Positions 22,357-31,938 of a DNA stretch of 64,000 nt are shown here, piece by piece (within the stretch, counting starts at the first letter, position 1; each line of letters opens with the position of its first letter). Under the pieces are notes generated by a model. The model ran no database searches and was not told where the DNA came from. It saw only the letters and a program-made list of their open reading frames with translations. Source of the DNA: Ottowia beijingensis (GTDB lineage: Bacteria; Pseudomonadota; Gammaproteobacteria; Burkholderiales; Burkholderiaceae_C); the NCBI RefSeq assembly GCF_013423955.1, contig NZ_JACCKX010000001.1:682001-746000 (forward strand). Direction: 5' to 3'. The position numbers and the translations under genes were made by a program.

Positions 22357-23139
22357 TCAGACGGCAAAGCCGTCGTCCGCCGCAATCACCGCGCCGTTCA
22401 CGAAGTGGCTCTGGTCGCTGGCCAGCATCATCAGCACGGCGTCCAGGTCCTTGGGGTCGCCCACGCGCTTGCGCGGCAGCATGGCGATGAGCTTCTGGCC
22501 CTGCTCGGTGCTCCAGTGGTGGTGGTTGATCTCGGTGTCGATGTAGCCGGGGCAGATGGCGTTGACGTTGATGCCGAAGCGGCCCCACTCCAGCGCCATG
22601 GCCTTGGTCATCTGGATGACGGCGGCCTTGCTCATGCAATACACGCCGATCTGCGGCAGCACCTTCAGCCCCGCCATGCTGGCGATGTTGATGATGCGCC
22701 CGCCGGTGAAGCTGCCCGGCGCCGCGCCCTTGGCCCGCGCGATCATGCGCTTGCCCACTTCCTGCGCCATGAAGAAAGCGCCGCGCACGTTGGTGTCGAA
22801 GATGAAGTCGTAGTCGTCCTCGCCCACGTCCTGGATGCGATGGGTGGTGCTGACGCCAGAGTTGTTGACCAGGATGTCGATGGAGCCCATCTCGGTCTCG
22901 GCGTGGGCCACGGCGGCCTTGATGGATTGCACGTCGGTCACGTCGCACTCGACCACGTGTGCATCGCCGCCCTCGCCCTCGATGCGCGCGCGCAGGTCCT
23001 TCAGCTTTTCCATGCGGCGGCTGGCCAGCACCACGCCGGCGCCGGCCGCGGCCAGCGTGCGGGCAAACTGCGCGCCCAGGCCGCCCGAGGCGCCAGTGAC
23101 AAGGGCCACGCGGCCGGACAAATCAATGCTGTAGGTCAT
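22357..23139 (-). CDS. SDR family oxidoreductase
   Basis: 260 aa starting MTYSIDLSGRVALVTGASGG at 23139 (an upstream in-frame start at 23190 has no better context). TGASGGLG cofactor loop, ASRR after beta 2 (Arg pair suggests NADPH), NNSG in place of NNAG, catalytic IASMAG and YCMSK. It is an unusual SDR in having NNSG. The substrate is unknown; FabG-like or 3-hydroxyacyl-CoA dehydrogenase roles are both possible. It is divergent from ETF-QO. Confidence 0.85.
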   Translation of the reverse strand: MTYSIDLSGRVALVTGASGGLGAQFARTLAAAGAGVVLASRRMEKLKDLRARIEGEGGDAHVVECDVTDVQSIKAAVAHAETEMGSIDILVNNSGVSTTHRIQDVGEDDYDFIFDTNVRGAFFMAQEVGKRMIARAKGAAPGSFTGGRIINIASMAGLKVLPQIGVYCMSKAAVIQMTKAMALEWGRFGINVNAICPGYIDTEINHHHWSTEQGQKLIAMLPRKRVGDPKDLDAVLMMLASDQSHFVNGAVIAADDGFAV

Positions 23140-23285
23140 GTGCTTTTTCCTTCTGGGATGCGCGTCTGCAATGGGGCATGGATGATGCATGACCCGTGCA
23201 TAAAATCAGTCACGCACCCGACAAGCCGCGCAGCATGCCCGCGCGGACAATCGACCATTATTTCAAACGCACGAGAGAGGCGCCC

Positions 23286-24988
23286 ATGACCCCCGACGAA
23301 ATCATCCAGCAGTACGGCCCCCGCGAAGCCATGGAGTACGACGTCGTCATCGTCGGCGCCGGCCCGGCCGGCCTGTCGGCGGCCATCCGCATCAAGCAGC
23401 TGGCGGCCGAGAAAGGCCAGGACGTGTCGGTGGTGGTGCTGGAGAAAGGCTCCGAGCCCGGCGCGCACATCCTCTCCGGCGCGGTGATGGACCCGAAGGC
23501 GCTGACCGAACTGATCCCCGACTGGAAGGAAAAAGGCGCGCCGCTCAATCAGCTGGTGACCGACGACGCCTACGTGTTCCTGCACGAGGGGGTGGCGGCA
23601 CGCGCGTGCCCAACCTGTTCCTGCCGCCGTTCGCGCACAACCACGGCAACTACATCGTCAGCCTGGGCAACGTGGTGCGCTGGCTGGCGCAGCAGGCCGA
23701 GGAACTGGGCGTGGAGATCTTCCCCGGCTTTGCCGCCGCCGAGGTGCTGTACAACGAGGACGGCAGCGTGAAGGGCGTGGCCACCGGCAACATGGGCATC
23801 GGCAAGGACGGCCAGCCGACCGAGAACTTCCAGCTCGGCATGGAATTGCTGGGCAAATACACGCTGTTCGCCGAAGGCTCGCGCGGGCACCTGGGCCGCC
23901 GCCTGATCGAGCGCTTCAAGCTCGACGCCGACAGTGACCCGCAGAGCTACGCCATCGGCATAAAGGAGCTGTGGGAGATCGACCCCAGCCGCCACACGCC
24001 CGGCTTCGTGATGCACAGCGCCGGCTGGCCGATGGACGAGCACACCTACGGCGGCGCCTTCCTCTACCACGCCGAGGACAACAAGGTGTATTGCGGCTAC
24101 GTGATCGGGTTGAACTACAAGAACCCGTACATGAGCCCGTTCGAGGAGTTCCAGCGCTGGAAGACACACCCGCGCGTGAAGTGGTACTTCACCGACGACA
24201 ACGGCCAGGTGAACGCCAAGCGGCTGAGCTACGGCGCGCGCGCCATCACCGCTGGCGGCGTGCTGGCGCTGCCCAAGACGGTGTTCCCCGGCGGCGCGCT
24301 GCTGGGCTGCGATGCGGGCTTCCTGAACGTGAGCCGCATCAAGGGCAGCCACGCGGCCATCAAGACCGGCGCGCTGGCCGGCGAGGCGGCCTACGAGGCC
24401 GTGACCGCCGGCCGCCAGCACGACGAGCTGAGCGCCTACCCCGACGCCTTCCAGCACAGCTGGCTGGCCGCCGAGCTGCACAAGGACCGCAACTTCAAGA
24501 ACTGGTTCAAGAAGGGCCTGACCACCGGCACGCTGATGAACGGCCTCGACCAGATGGTGTTCCGCGGTCACGCGCCGTGGACGCTGCACCGCGCCGAGCC
24601 CGACCACGTGCAGCTCAAGCCCGCGGCCGAGTGCCAGCCCATTGCCTACCCCAAGCCCGATGGCCAGCTGACCTTCGACCGGCTGTCGAGCGTGTTCATC
24701 AGCAACACCAGCCACGAGGAGAACCAGCCCGCGCACCTGACGCTGAAAGACCCGACGGTGCCGGTCAACATCAACCTGGCCAAGTTCGCCGGGCCGGAGG
24801 CGCGCTACTGCCCCGCCGGCGTGTACGAGTTCGTGCCCGACGAGGCCAAGGGCGGCAGCGCGCAGCGCCTGCAGATCAACGCCGCCAACTGCGTGCACTG
24901 CAAGACCTGCGACATCAAGGACCCGACGCAGAACATCGTGTGGGTCACGCCCGAGGGCGGCGGCGGGCCCAACTATTCGGGCATGTGA
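23286..24988 (+). CDS. Electron transfer flavoprotein-ubiquinone oxidoreductase, one frame break
   Basis: Inner-membrane enzyme that passes electrons from ETF (fatty acid and amino acid oxidation) to ubiquinone. N-terminal FAD site [20 protein letters not shown]; ubiquinone-side region [20 protein letters not shown]-terminal 4Fe-4S ligands CPAGVYEFV...[12 protein letters not shown]. The frame breaks at GGGGG 23589-23593; one added G gives [16 protein letters not shown], which is continuous with the rest. Corrected length 567 aa. GAGAGG precedes ATG 23286. It stands alone here; no etfAB in the window. Confidence 0.95.
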
Positions 24989-25024
24989 CCGCCACGGCGC
25001 CGCGTCCACGCGTGGCGTCGTGCA

Positions 25025-25118
25025 ATTAATTTGATAGCTGTTTGCGCACGTCATATAAGGATTTCAGATACAAAATGATCTGAAATCCTTGTGCATGGGG
25101 CGCAAGAAGCTATTGTTT
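25025..25118. repeat. Element A split by a perfect 13-bp inverted repeat
   Basis: Outer arms TGATAGCTGTTTGCGC (25032-25047) and GCGCAAGAAGCTAT (25100-25113) are element A ends. Between them lies a perfect hairpin aaggatttcagat (25057-25069) / atctgaaatcctt (25078-25090). The whole looks like a nested, composite stem between ETF-QO and the DenD-like gene. GATTTCAGATA also occurs in the element A copy at 41953-42010. Confidence 0.6.
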
Positions 25119-25150
25119 TTCATCTTTCATCCAGCGCATCAGGAGGCCGC

Positions 25151-26179
25151 ATGCACCTCGTCATCACCGGTGGCGCCGGCTTTCTGGGCGTGAGGCTGGC
25201 CCGCACCCTGCTGCAGCGCGGCACGCTGGCGTTGGCGGGCGCGGCGCCGCAGCCCATCACGCGCCTCACGCTGGTCGACCGCGCCGCGCCGCCCGTTGAT
25301 CTGACGGCCGATGCGCGCGTGCAGGTCGTCACCGGCGACCTGAACGAACTGCTCACCCCCGATGCCCACGGCACCACGCGCGCCGTGCCGGCCGACGCGC
25401 AGGCCGTGGTGCACCTGGCCGCCGCCGTCAGCGGCGAGTGCGAGGCCGACTTCGACCTCGGCCTGCGCAGCAACCTCGATGCCACGCGCGCCCTGCTGCA
25501 GGCCTGCCGGCGCCTGGGCACGCCGCCGGTGTTCGTGTTCTCGTCGTCGCTGGCCGTGTTCGGCCACACGCTCGAGCAGCCCCTGCCCGCCGTGATCGAG
25601 GACGACACCCTGCCCACGCCGCAGAACAGCTACGGCATACAGAAGTTCATGTGCGAGCAGCTGGTGGCCGACTGCACCCGCAAGGGCTTCGTGCGCGGCC
25701 GCAGCGTGCGCCTGATGACGGTGAGCGTGCGCCCCGGCAAGCCCAACGCCGCGGCGTCCAGCTTTCTCAGCGGCATGGTGCGCGAGCCGCTGGCCGGCCG
25801 GCGCGCCGTGTGCCCCGTGCCGCCGGATACCAAGGTGGCGCTGTCCTCGCCCGCGCGCACCGTCGAAGGCCTGGTCCGCGCGCTGGAAGCCAGCGACGCC
25901 GACTGGGGTCCGCGCACCGCCCTGAACCTGCCCGCCGTGGCCACCACCGCGGGCGAGATGGCCGCCGCCCTGGCCCGCGTGGCCGGCGACGACGTGGCCG
26001 CGCGCATCGACTGGGTGCCCGACGCAGCCATCACCCGCATCATCGCCAGCTGGCCGGCGGCCATGAACGCGCGCCGCGCCGCGCGGCTGGGCCTGCAGGC
26101 CGACGCCAGCTACGACGACATCATCCGCGACCACCTGCGAGAAAACCCGCTGGCGCTGCCTGAGCTTTCGTCCCCATAA
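25151..26179 (+). CDS. denD: NAD-dependent epimerase/dehydratase, D-erythronate dehydrogenase type
   Basis: 342 aa, AGGAGG 10 bp before ATG 25151. Extended-SDR fold: MHLVITGGAGFLGVRLAR (TGGAGFLG loop), VVHLAAAVSGECE, SSSLAVFG and catalytic YGIQK (YxxxK). Overall resemblance to DenD enzymes, which oxidise D-erythronate at C2 in four-carbon sugar-acid catabolism. The TRAP transporter genes that follow 98 bp later support a sugar-acid pathway. The kinase and isomerase/aldolase partners of that pathway are not in the window, so the exact substrate is inference. Confidence 0.75.
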   Translation: MHLVITGGAGFLGVRLARTLLQRGTLALAGAAPQPITRLTLVDRAAPPVDLTADARVQVVTGDLNELLTPDAHGTTRAVPADAQAVVHLAAAVSGECEADFDLGLRSNLDATRALLQACRRLGTPPVFVFSSSLAVFGHTLEQPLPAVIEDDTLPTPQNSYGIQKFMCEQLVADCTRKGFVRGRSVRLMTVSVRPGKPNAAASSFLSGMVREPLAGRRAVCPVPPDTKVALSSPARTVEGLVRALEASDADWGPRTALNLPAVATTAGEMAAALARVAGDDVAARIDWVPDAAITRIIASWPAAMNARRAARLGLQADASYDDIIRDHLRENPLALPELSSP

Positions 26180-26276
26180 TGCTTGCGCCCGCGCGCACCC
26201 GGTGCGGGCACCGGCCGGGCCGGCACCCCACACGGCGCCAGGCCTGCGTATTCCAAGCAGTACGGAGACAAACCCC

Positions 26277-27248
26277 ATGACAACCCGTTCCTGGCTCATC
26301 GGCGCCTTCTGCGCGCTGGGCCTTGCCGCCGCCGCGTCGGCGCAGACCACCATGAAGATCAACGTCTCGGCGGCGCAGAACAGCCACCACGGCGTCGGCA
26401 TCGACGTGTTCGCCAAGGAGGTGGAGCAGCGCACCAACGGCCGCTACAAGTTCCAGACCTTCTACAACGGCGCGCTGGGCGGCGAGCGCGAATCGATCGA
26501 GGCGGTGCAGCTCGGCACGCAGGAGATGACCTTCTGCACCAGCGGCGCCATCCCTAACTTCGTGCCCGAGACCAAGATCGTCGACGTGCCCTTCCTATTC
26601 CGCGACAAGGCGCACGCCCGCGCCGTGTTCGACGGCCCCATCGGCGAGGAGCTGGCGAAGAAATTCGAGGCCAAGGGCTTCAAGGCCCTGGCCTGGGCCG
26701 ACAACGGCGTGCGCCACATCACCAACAGCAAGCGCGACGTGAAGACGCCCGACGACCTGAAGGGCCTGAAGCTGCGCACCATGGAGAACCCGGTGCACAT
26801 CGCGGCCTACAAGTCGCTCGGCATCATGCCCACGCCCATGCCCTGGCCCGAGGTGTTCACCGCGCTGCAGCAGGGCACGGTGGACGGGCAGGAGAACCCG
26901 CTGTCCGTCATCCTGTCGCAGAAACTGGACCAGGTGCAGAAGCACCTCACGCTCACCGGCCACGTGTATTCGCCCATGGTGTTCCTGATGAACAAGGGCC
27001 TGTACGACAAGCTCTCGGCCGCCGACAAGCAGGCTTTCCTCGACGCCGCCAAGGTGGCCGCCAAGGCCAACCGCGCCAAGGTCGACGAGGACGACGCCAA
27101 GGGCGTCGCCGAGCTGCGCGCGCGCGGCATGACCGTCATCGACAACATCGACCGCAACCAGTTCGCCGCCGCGCTGGCACCGGCCAATGCCCAGTTCGAG
27201 AAGGAATTCGGCAAGGCTGCGATGGACCGCATCCGCGCCGTCAAGTAG
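26277..27248 (+). CDS. TRAP transporter substrate-binding protein (DctP family), first copy
   Basis: 323 aa with signal peptide MTTRSWLIGAFCALGLAAAA ending ASA-QTT. Periplasmic binding protein of a tripartite ATP-independent transporter. The ligand-carboxylate Arg lies in LKLRTMENPVH, and TALQQGTVDGQENP is the family hinge signature. It starts the transporter cluster and is followed 136 bp later by a close paralogue of the same length. Confidence 0.92.
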   Translation: MTTRSWLIGAFCALGLAAAASAQTTMKINVSAAQNSHHGVGIDVFAKEVEQRTNGRYKFQTFYNGALGGERESIEAVQLGTQEMTFCTSGAIPNFVPETKIVDVPFLFRDKAHARAVFDGPIGEELAKKFEAKGFKALAWADNGVRHITNSKRDVKTPDDLKGLKLRTMENPVHIAAYKSLGIMPTPMPWPEVFTALQQGTVDGQENPLSVILSQKLDQVQKHLTLTGHVYSPMVFLMNKGLYDKLSAADKQAFLDAAKVAAKANRAKVDEDDAKGVAELRARGMTVIDNIDRNQFAAALAPANAQFEKEFGKAAMDRIRAVK

Positions 27249-27384
27249 GCGACAGCAGCCACCTTTTCATGCGCGAAAACCCCGTGGCCCCCGCGCCAGG
27301 GGCGCGCACATAATGGCGGCCGCCGTGCGTGCCCCTGGCGCGCACCCGCAGTTCGCATTCGATACTGAATCAGGAGACCTTTTC

Positions 27385-28356
27385 ATGAAGTTGCACCAAC
27401 TCGCCCTCGGTTTCGGTCTGGCGTTCGGCCTGGTGGCCGGCGCCGCCGCGCAGACCACCATGCGCATCAGCATCTCGGTGGCGCAGAACTCGCACCAGGG
27501 CATCGCCATCGACACCTTCGCCAAGGAAGTGGAGAAGCGCACGCAAGGCCGCTACAAGGTCCAGACCTTCTACAACGGGGCGCTGGGTGGCGAGCGCGAA
27601 TCCATCGAGGCGGTGCAGCTCGGCACGCAGGAGTTGGCCTTCAGCTCCAGCGGCCCGGTGCCCAACTTCGTGCCCGAGACCAAGATCCTCGACGTGCCCT
27701 TCCTGTTCCGCGACAAGGCGCACGCCCGCGCCGTGCTCGACGGCCCGATCGGCGACGAACTGCTGAAGAAGTTCGAGCCCAAGGGCTTCAAGGCCCTGGC
27801 CTGGGCCGAGAACGGCTTCCGCCACATGACCAACAGCAAGCGCTCGGTCAACTCGCCCGACGACCTGAAGGGCCTGAAGATGCGCACCATGGAGAACCCG
27901 GTGCACATCGCCGCCTACAAGGCCTTCGGCATCATCACCACGCCCATGGCCTTCCCCGAGGTGTTCACCGCGCTGCAGCAAGGCACGGTGGACGGACAGG
28001 AGAACCCGCTGCCGGTCATCATCTCGGCCAAGTTCGACCAGGTGCAGAAGCACCTGTCGCTCACGGGCCACGTGTACTCGCCCGCCATCTTCGTGATGAA
28101 CAAGGGCGCGTTCGACAAGCTCTCGGCCGCCGACAAGCAGGCCTTCATCGACGCCGCCAAGGAAGGCACCAAGGCCAACCGCGCGCGCGTGGACGAGGAC
28201 GACGCCAAGGGCGTGGCCGACCTGCGCAGCAAGGGCATGACGGTGGTCGACAACGTCGACAAGGCCAAGTTCCAGGCCGCGCTGACCGGCGTGAACGCCC
28301 AGTTCGAGAAGGAGTTCGGCAAGGCCAACCTGGACCGCATCCGCAACTTCAAGTGA
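27385..28356 (+). CDS. TRAP transporter substrate-binding protein (DctP family), second copy
   Basis: 323 aa, signal peptide MKLHQLALGFGLAFGLVAGA ending AAA-QTT; AGGAGA before ATG 27385. By eye roughly three quarters of positions match the preceding protein, including KFQTFYNGALGGERESIEAV-type blocks (KVQTFYNGALGGERES here) and LKMRTMENPVH. The pair is a tandem duplication. Differences around the pocket (FCTSGAIPN versus FSSSGPVPN; MPTPMPWPE versus ITTPMAFPE) suggest related but distinct ligands. Confidence 0.92.
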   Translation: MKLHQLALGFGLAFGLVAGAAAQTTMRISISVAQNSHQGIAIDTFAKEVEKRTQGRYKVQTFYNGALGGERESIEAVQLGTQELAFSSSGPVPNFVPETKILDVPFLFRDKAHARAVLDGPIGDELLKKFEPKGFKALAWAENGFRHMTNSKRSVNSPDDLKGLKMRTMENPVHIAAYKAFGIITTPMAFPEVFTALQQGTVDGQENPLPVIISAKFDQVQKHLSLTGHVYSPAIFVMNKGAFDKLSAADKQAFIDAAKEGTKANRARVDEDDAKGVADLRSKGMTVVDNVDKAKFQAALTGVNAQFEKEFGKANLDRIRNFK

Positions 28357-28400
28357 TGCGGGTTGTTCGATCGCTACATTCGATGTAGCACCCAGTGCCC

Positions 28401-28426
28401 GCCCGCCCTGCGCGGCGGGCATTTTT
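28401..28426 (+). terminator. Hairpin plus T-tract between dctP2 and dctQ
   Basis: Stem gcccgcc (28401-28407) / ggcgggc (28414-28420) followed by ATTTTTG. Located 45 bp after the binding-protein stop and 20 bp before dctQ, so it probably lets most transcripts end after the abundant binding protein and attenuates the permease genes. Confidence 0.75.
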
Positions 28427-28446
28427 GTTTCAAGCGATGGTTTGCC

Positions 28447-28941
28447 ATGAAGGCCTTGTTCCTCTCCTTTGAAAGCTGGACCACCCGCATCGCGATGGGG
28501 CTGGCCTGCCTGATGTTGGCCGTGGCCTCGGGCCTGGCGGTGTTCCAGGTCATCACCCGTTTCGTGCTGCAGCAGCCGGCGGAATGGACGGAAGTGCTGA
28601 TCCGCTTCAGCCTGATCTGGATGGTGTTCCTCGGCATCCCCATGGCCTTCCGCCAGGGCGCCATGGTGAGCGTGGACGCGCTCTACCGGGCCGTGCCCAC
28701 GCACCTCAAGCGCATCCTCGACGCCATCGTGGCGCTGGCCGCACTGACGCTGATGCTGATCATCCTGTGGTGGGGCTACGACTACGCGGTGCGCGGCAGC
28801 GTGCAGACCATGGCCGGGCTGGAATCGCTGTCGATGTTCTGGGCCTACATCGCCATGCCGGCGGGCGCGGTGTTCGCCATCATCGCCATCGTCGCCAACT
28901 ACATCGACCCGCGCCGCATGGAACTGGAGACCGCGCAATGA
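28447..28941 (+). CDS. TRAP transporter small permease subunit (DctQ family)
   Basis: 164 aa with four hydrophobic helices. The family segment AEWTEVLIRFSLIWMVFLGI and the FRQGAMVSVDAL stretch are typical. It forms the membrane complex with DctM. Its stop overlaps the first possible dctM start (ATGA at 28938). Confidence 0.9.
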   Translation: MKALFLSFESWTTRIAMGLACLMLAVASGLAVFQVITRFVLQQPAEWTEVLIRFSLIWMVFLGIPMAFRQGAMVSVDALYRAVPTHLKRILDAIVALAALTLMLIILWWGYDYAVRGSVQTMAGLESLSMFWAYIAMPAGAVFAIIAIVANYIDPRRMELETAQ

Positions 28942-30293
28942 GCACCGCCGGACCGCTCCAAGGTGCGAAGGCCCCTCGGGGGCAGCGCAGACGCGCAGCG
29001 TCAAGCGTGGGGGCACGCATGACCACCGCCATGCTCATTACCATGGTGCTGGGCTTCGCGCTCAGCGTCTCGGTCGCGGTGTCGATCGGGCTGGCGTCGA
29101 TCGTCGGCATCCAGGTCAACAACGCGCACATGCTGATCTCCGCCAAGGAGATCTTCAACTCGATCAACAAGTTTCCGCTCGCCGCCGTGCCCTTCTTCAT
29201 CCTGGCCGGCAACCTGATGGAGACCGGCGGCATCTCGCGCCGGCTGGTGGAGTTCGCCAAGAGCCTGGTCGGTGGCGTGCAGGGCGGCCTGCCGATGACC
29301 TGCGTGCTCACCTGCATGATTTTCGCCGCCGTGTCGGGCTCGTCGGTGGCCACCACCTTCGCCATCGGCGCCATCCTGATCCCGGCGCTGATCAAGCACG
29401 GCTATCCCACCAGCTACGCCGCCGCGCTGCAGGCCACCAGCGCCGAGCTGGGCGTGATCATCCCGCCGTCGATCCCGATGATCCTGTACGGCGTGTCGGC
29501 CGAGGTGTCGATCGGCGAGCTGTTCATCGCCGGCTTCGGCCCCGGCGTGCTGATCAGCGGCGCGCTGATGCTGTTCGTGTGGATCTACTGCAAGTGGAAG
29601 GGCTGGGGCAAGAACGACGGCGATGGCCGCCTGGGCATCTTCGCCGCCACCCGGCAGGCGTTCTGGGCACTGCTGATGCCGGTCATCATCCTCGGCGGCA
29701 TCTACGGCGGCGTGTTCACGCCCACCGAGGCGTCGGCCGTGGCGGTGCTCTACGCGCTCATCGTCGGCATGCTGATCTACCGCGAGATCGGCGTGAAGGA
29801 CTTGCTGCCCGTGCTGCGCCGGTCGGTCATGTCGTCGGCGGTGATCATGTTCATCATCGCCAACGCCGGCCTGTTCGCCTTCCTGATCACCCGCGCCGGC
29901 GTGCCCGAGGCCATCGGCCACTGGCTGGAGCAGGTGCTGCAAAGCCCCGCCATGTTCCTTCTGGGCATCAACGCCGCCCTGTTCATCATCGGCATGTTCA
30001 TCGAGACCAGCGCCGCCATCATCGTGCTGGCGCCGATCCTGGCGCCGGTGGCCATGCACTTCGGCGTCGATCCGGTGCACTTCGGCCTGATCATGGTGGT
30101 GAACCTGGCGCTGGGCATGATCACGCCGCCCTTCGGCGTCAACCTGTTCGCGGCCTGCACGGTGGCGCGCATCTCGCTCGACAAGATCATCCGGCACCTG
30201 CTGCCCTTCGTGGGCGTGATCCTGCTGTGCCTGCTGGTGATCACCTACGTGCCGGCGCTCTCCCTCGGGCTGCGCGATCTCGTGTACAGATAG
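28938..30293 (+). CDS. TRAP transporter large permease subunit (DctM family)
   Basis: Twelve-helix permease (GLASIVGIQVNN, AAVSGSSVATTFAIG, LGVIIPPSIPMILYG, GGVFTPTEASAVAV, GMITPPFGVNLF). Two in-frame starts exist. ATG 28938 overlaps dctQ and gives a 451-aa protein with a basic 27-residue N-extension. ATG 29019 gives the usual 424-aa DctM. The 81 bp between hold element C, and the codons after each ATG match (AGCACCGCC / ACCACCGCC), so the element looks inserted next to a duplicated start. I expect 29019 to be used. Element B follows the stop. Confidence 0.9.
   Translation: MSTAGPLQGAKAPRGQRRRAASSVGARMTTAMLITMVLGFALSVSVAVSIGLASIVGIQVNNAHMLISAKEIFNSINKFPLAAVPFFILAGNLMETGGISRRLVEFAKSLVGGVQGGLPMTCVLTCMIFAAVSGSSVATTFAIGAILIPALIKHGYPTSYAAALQATSAELGVIIPPSIPMILYGVSAEVSIGELFIAGFGPGVLISGALMLFVWIYCKWKGWGKNDGDGRLGIFAATRQAFWALLMPVIILGGIYGGVFTPTEASAVAVLYALIVGMLIYREIGVKDLLPVLRRSVMSSAVIMFIIANAGLFAFLITRAGVPEAIGHWLEQVLQSPAMFLLGINAALFIIGMFIETSAAIIVLAPILAPVAMHFGVDPVHFGLIMVVNLALGMITPPFGVNLFAACTVARISLDKIIRHLLPFVGVILLCLLVITYVPALSLGLRDLVYR
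28955..29016 (+). repeat. Element C at the dctM start
   Basis: GCGAAGGCCCCTCGGGGGCA then GCGCAGACGCGCAGCGTCAAGCGTGGGGGC. A GC-rich interspersed element between two alternative dctM starts; total insertion 81 bp, keeping frame. Confidence 0.5.
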
Positions 30294-30398
30294 CCCCTGA
30301 GGCGCTGACGCGCCTTCCCCCAGGGGACAACGCTGGTGGCCGGGAGGCCCCGGCCACAGCATTCCCGCACGGCCTGCTCCGCGGCCATCTGATTCACG
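30293..30398 (+). repeat. Element B, copy 2 (after dctM)
   Basis: Begins directly at the dctM stop (CCCCTGAGGCGCTG) and holds the central stem gtggccggg (30336-30344) / cccggccac (30349-30357), ending GGCCTGCTCCGCGGCC. The stem bases differ from the copies at 16598 and 50219 but pairing is preserved. Confidence 0.7.
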
Positions 30399-30417
30399 GG
30401 CCGTGGCAGAATCGCTG

Positions 30418-30602
30418 GTGTCAGGAGAGAGCGCCGTCACACGCGCCGCCGAAGGCCGAACGCTCAGGCAAAAGGACTGGCCAAAACGATTCTGCTGGAG
30501 AGAGGCCGCGGCACCAGGCACGCGGCCCACCGAAGGGGCAAGACCTGCGCGCGGCGCCCGCCGCGGCGGGTTGAATCTCTCAGGTAAAGGGGACAGCAGG
30601 GT
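30418..30602 (+). ncRNA. Tandem glycine riboswitch upstream of gcvT
   Basis: Two glycine aptamers in series. First: GGAGAGAGC (30424) ... GCCGAAGGCCGAACGCTCAG, with GGCAAAAGGAC at ~30467. Second: GGAGAGAGGCC (30497-30507) ... CCACCGAAGGGGCAAG, then AATCTCTCAGGTAAAGGGGACAG to ~30599. The conserved GGAGAGA, CCGAAG and CTCAGG-AAA-GGAC blocks are in the expected order. It should turn on gcvTHP when glycine is abundant. A reading frame runs through it into gcvT, but is not coding. Confidence 0.95.
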
Positions 30603-30667
30603 TCCGCCGCCCGCCGCCGACCGGCGTTGGGCAATGCTTTTGAACAACGCATTCGAGGAGCCCTGCC

Positions 30668-31872
30668 ATGTCGGCCCCTGGTACCGAACTTCTGAAAACC
30701 CCTTGCACGCCCTGCACGTCGACCTCGGCGCGCGCATGGTGCCCTTTGCCGGTTACAGCATGCCGGTGCAGTACCCCGCCGGCCTGATCGCCGAGCACCG
30801 GCACGTGCGCGAAGCCGCCGGCCTGTTCGACGTTTCGCACATGGGCCAGGTCAAGCTGGTCGGTGCCGATGCCGCCGCCGCGCTCGAATCCCTGATGCCC
30901 GTCGACGTGATGAGTCTGGGCGTGGACAAGCAGCGCTACGGCCTGCTGCTGACCGACCAGGGCACCATCATCGACGACCTGATGTTCGTCAACTTCGGCG
31001 ACCCTGCCGCCCGCACCGGCGAGGCGCTGCCGCGCGCGGCGGGCGAGCGCGAGGGCCCGCAGCTGTTCCTGATCGTCAACGGCGCCTGCAAGGCCGGCGA
31101 CATCGCGCACATGCAGGCCAGGATCGGCGAGCGCTGCCACGTGCTGCCCATGCCCGAGCGCGCCCTGCTCGCCCTGCAAGGCCCGAAGGCCGTGGATGCG
31201 CTGAAGCGCCTGGTGCCCGGCGTCGAGCAACTGGTGTTCATGACCGGCGGCGCCTTCGGCTGGAACGGCACCGACCTGTACGTCACCCGCAGCGGCTACA
31301 CCGGCGAGGACGGCTTCGAGATCTCGATCCACGAGTCACAGGCCGAGGCCTTCGCACGCGCGCTGCTGGCGCAGCCTGAAGTGGCGCCCATCGGCCTGGG
31401 CGCACGCAACAGCCTGCGCCTGGAAGCCGGCCTGTGCCTGTACGGCAACGACATCGACACCACCACCACGCCCATCGAGGCGGGCCTGAACTGGGCCATC
31501 CAGAAGGTGCGCCGCACCGGCGGCGAGCGCGCGGGAGGCTTTCCGGGCGCCGACAAGGTTCTGCCCTTCATGCAGGACGCCGCCGGCAACCCGGCCGCGC
31601 AAAAGGTGGCCCGCAAGCGCGTGGCGCTGATGGGCAAGGAGCGCGTGCCGGTGCGCGAGCATGTCGAACTGCAGAACGCCGACGGCCAGAAGATCGGCGA
31701 AACCACCAGCGGCCTGCTCGGCCCCAGCATCGACCAACCCATCGCCATGGGCTACGTCAGCCCTGAATACGCCGCCGTCGGCACGCCCGTGTTCGCGCTG
31801 GTGCGCGGCAAGCAGATTCCCATGGAAGTGGCCGCCACGCCCTTCGTGCCCAACCGTTACCACCGCGGCTGA
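30668..31872 (+). CDS. gcvT: Aminomethyltransferase (glycine cleavage T protein), one frame break near start
   Basis: Transfers the one-carbon unit from aminomethyl-lipoyl GcvH to tetrahydrofolate, releasing ammonia. True start is MSAPGTELLKTP at ATG 30668, with GAGGAG 8 bp upstream. The frame breaks at CCCC 30699-30702; one extra C gives LLKTPLHALHVDLGARMVPFAGY, the normal GcvT start. The long open frame beginning at 30403 reads through the riboswitch and is not used. Conserved parts: MPVQYPAGLIAEH, FDVSHMGQ, RSGYTGEDGFEI, GLGARNSLRLEAGLCLYGND. Corrected length 401 aa. First gene of gcvTHP. Confidence 0.95.
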
Positions 31873-31938
31873 TTTCAAGCCAAATCAGCCGCCAACGCCC
31901 ACCCCATCTGCGCAACCCACTCTCTTTTTGGAGCAATC

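Noticed and set aside
30403..30667. N-terminal extension of gcvT
   Set aside because: It reads through the glycine riboswitch; the true start at 30668 becomes clear after one base correction.
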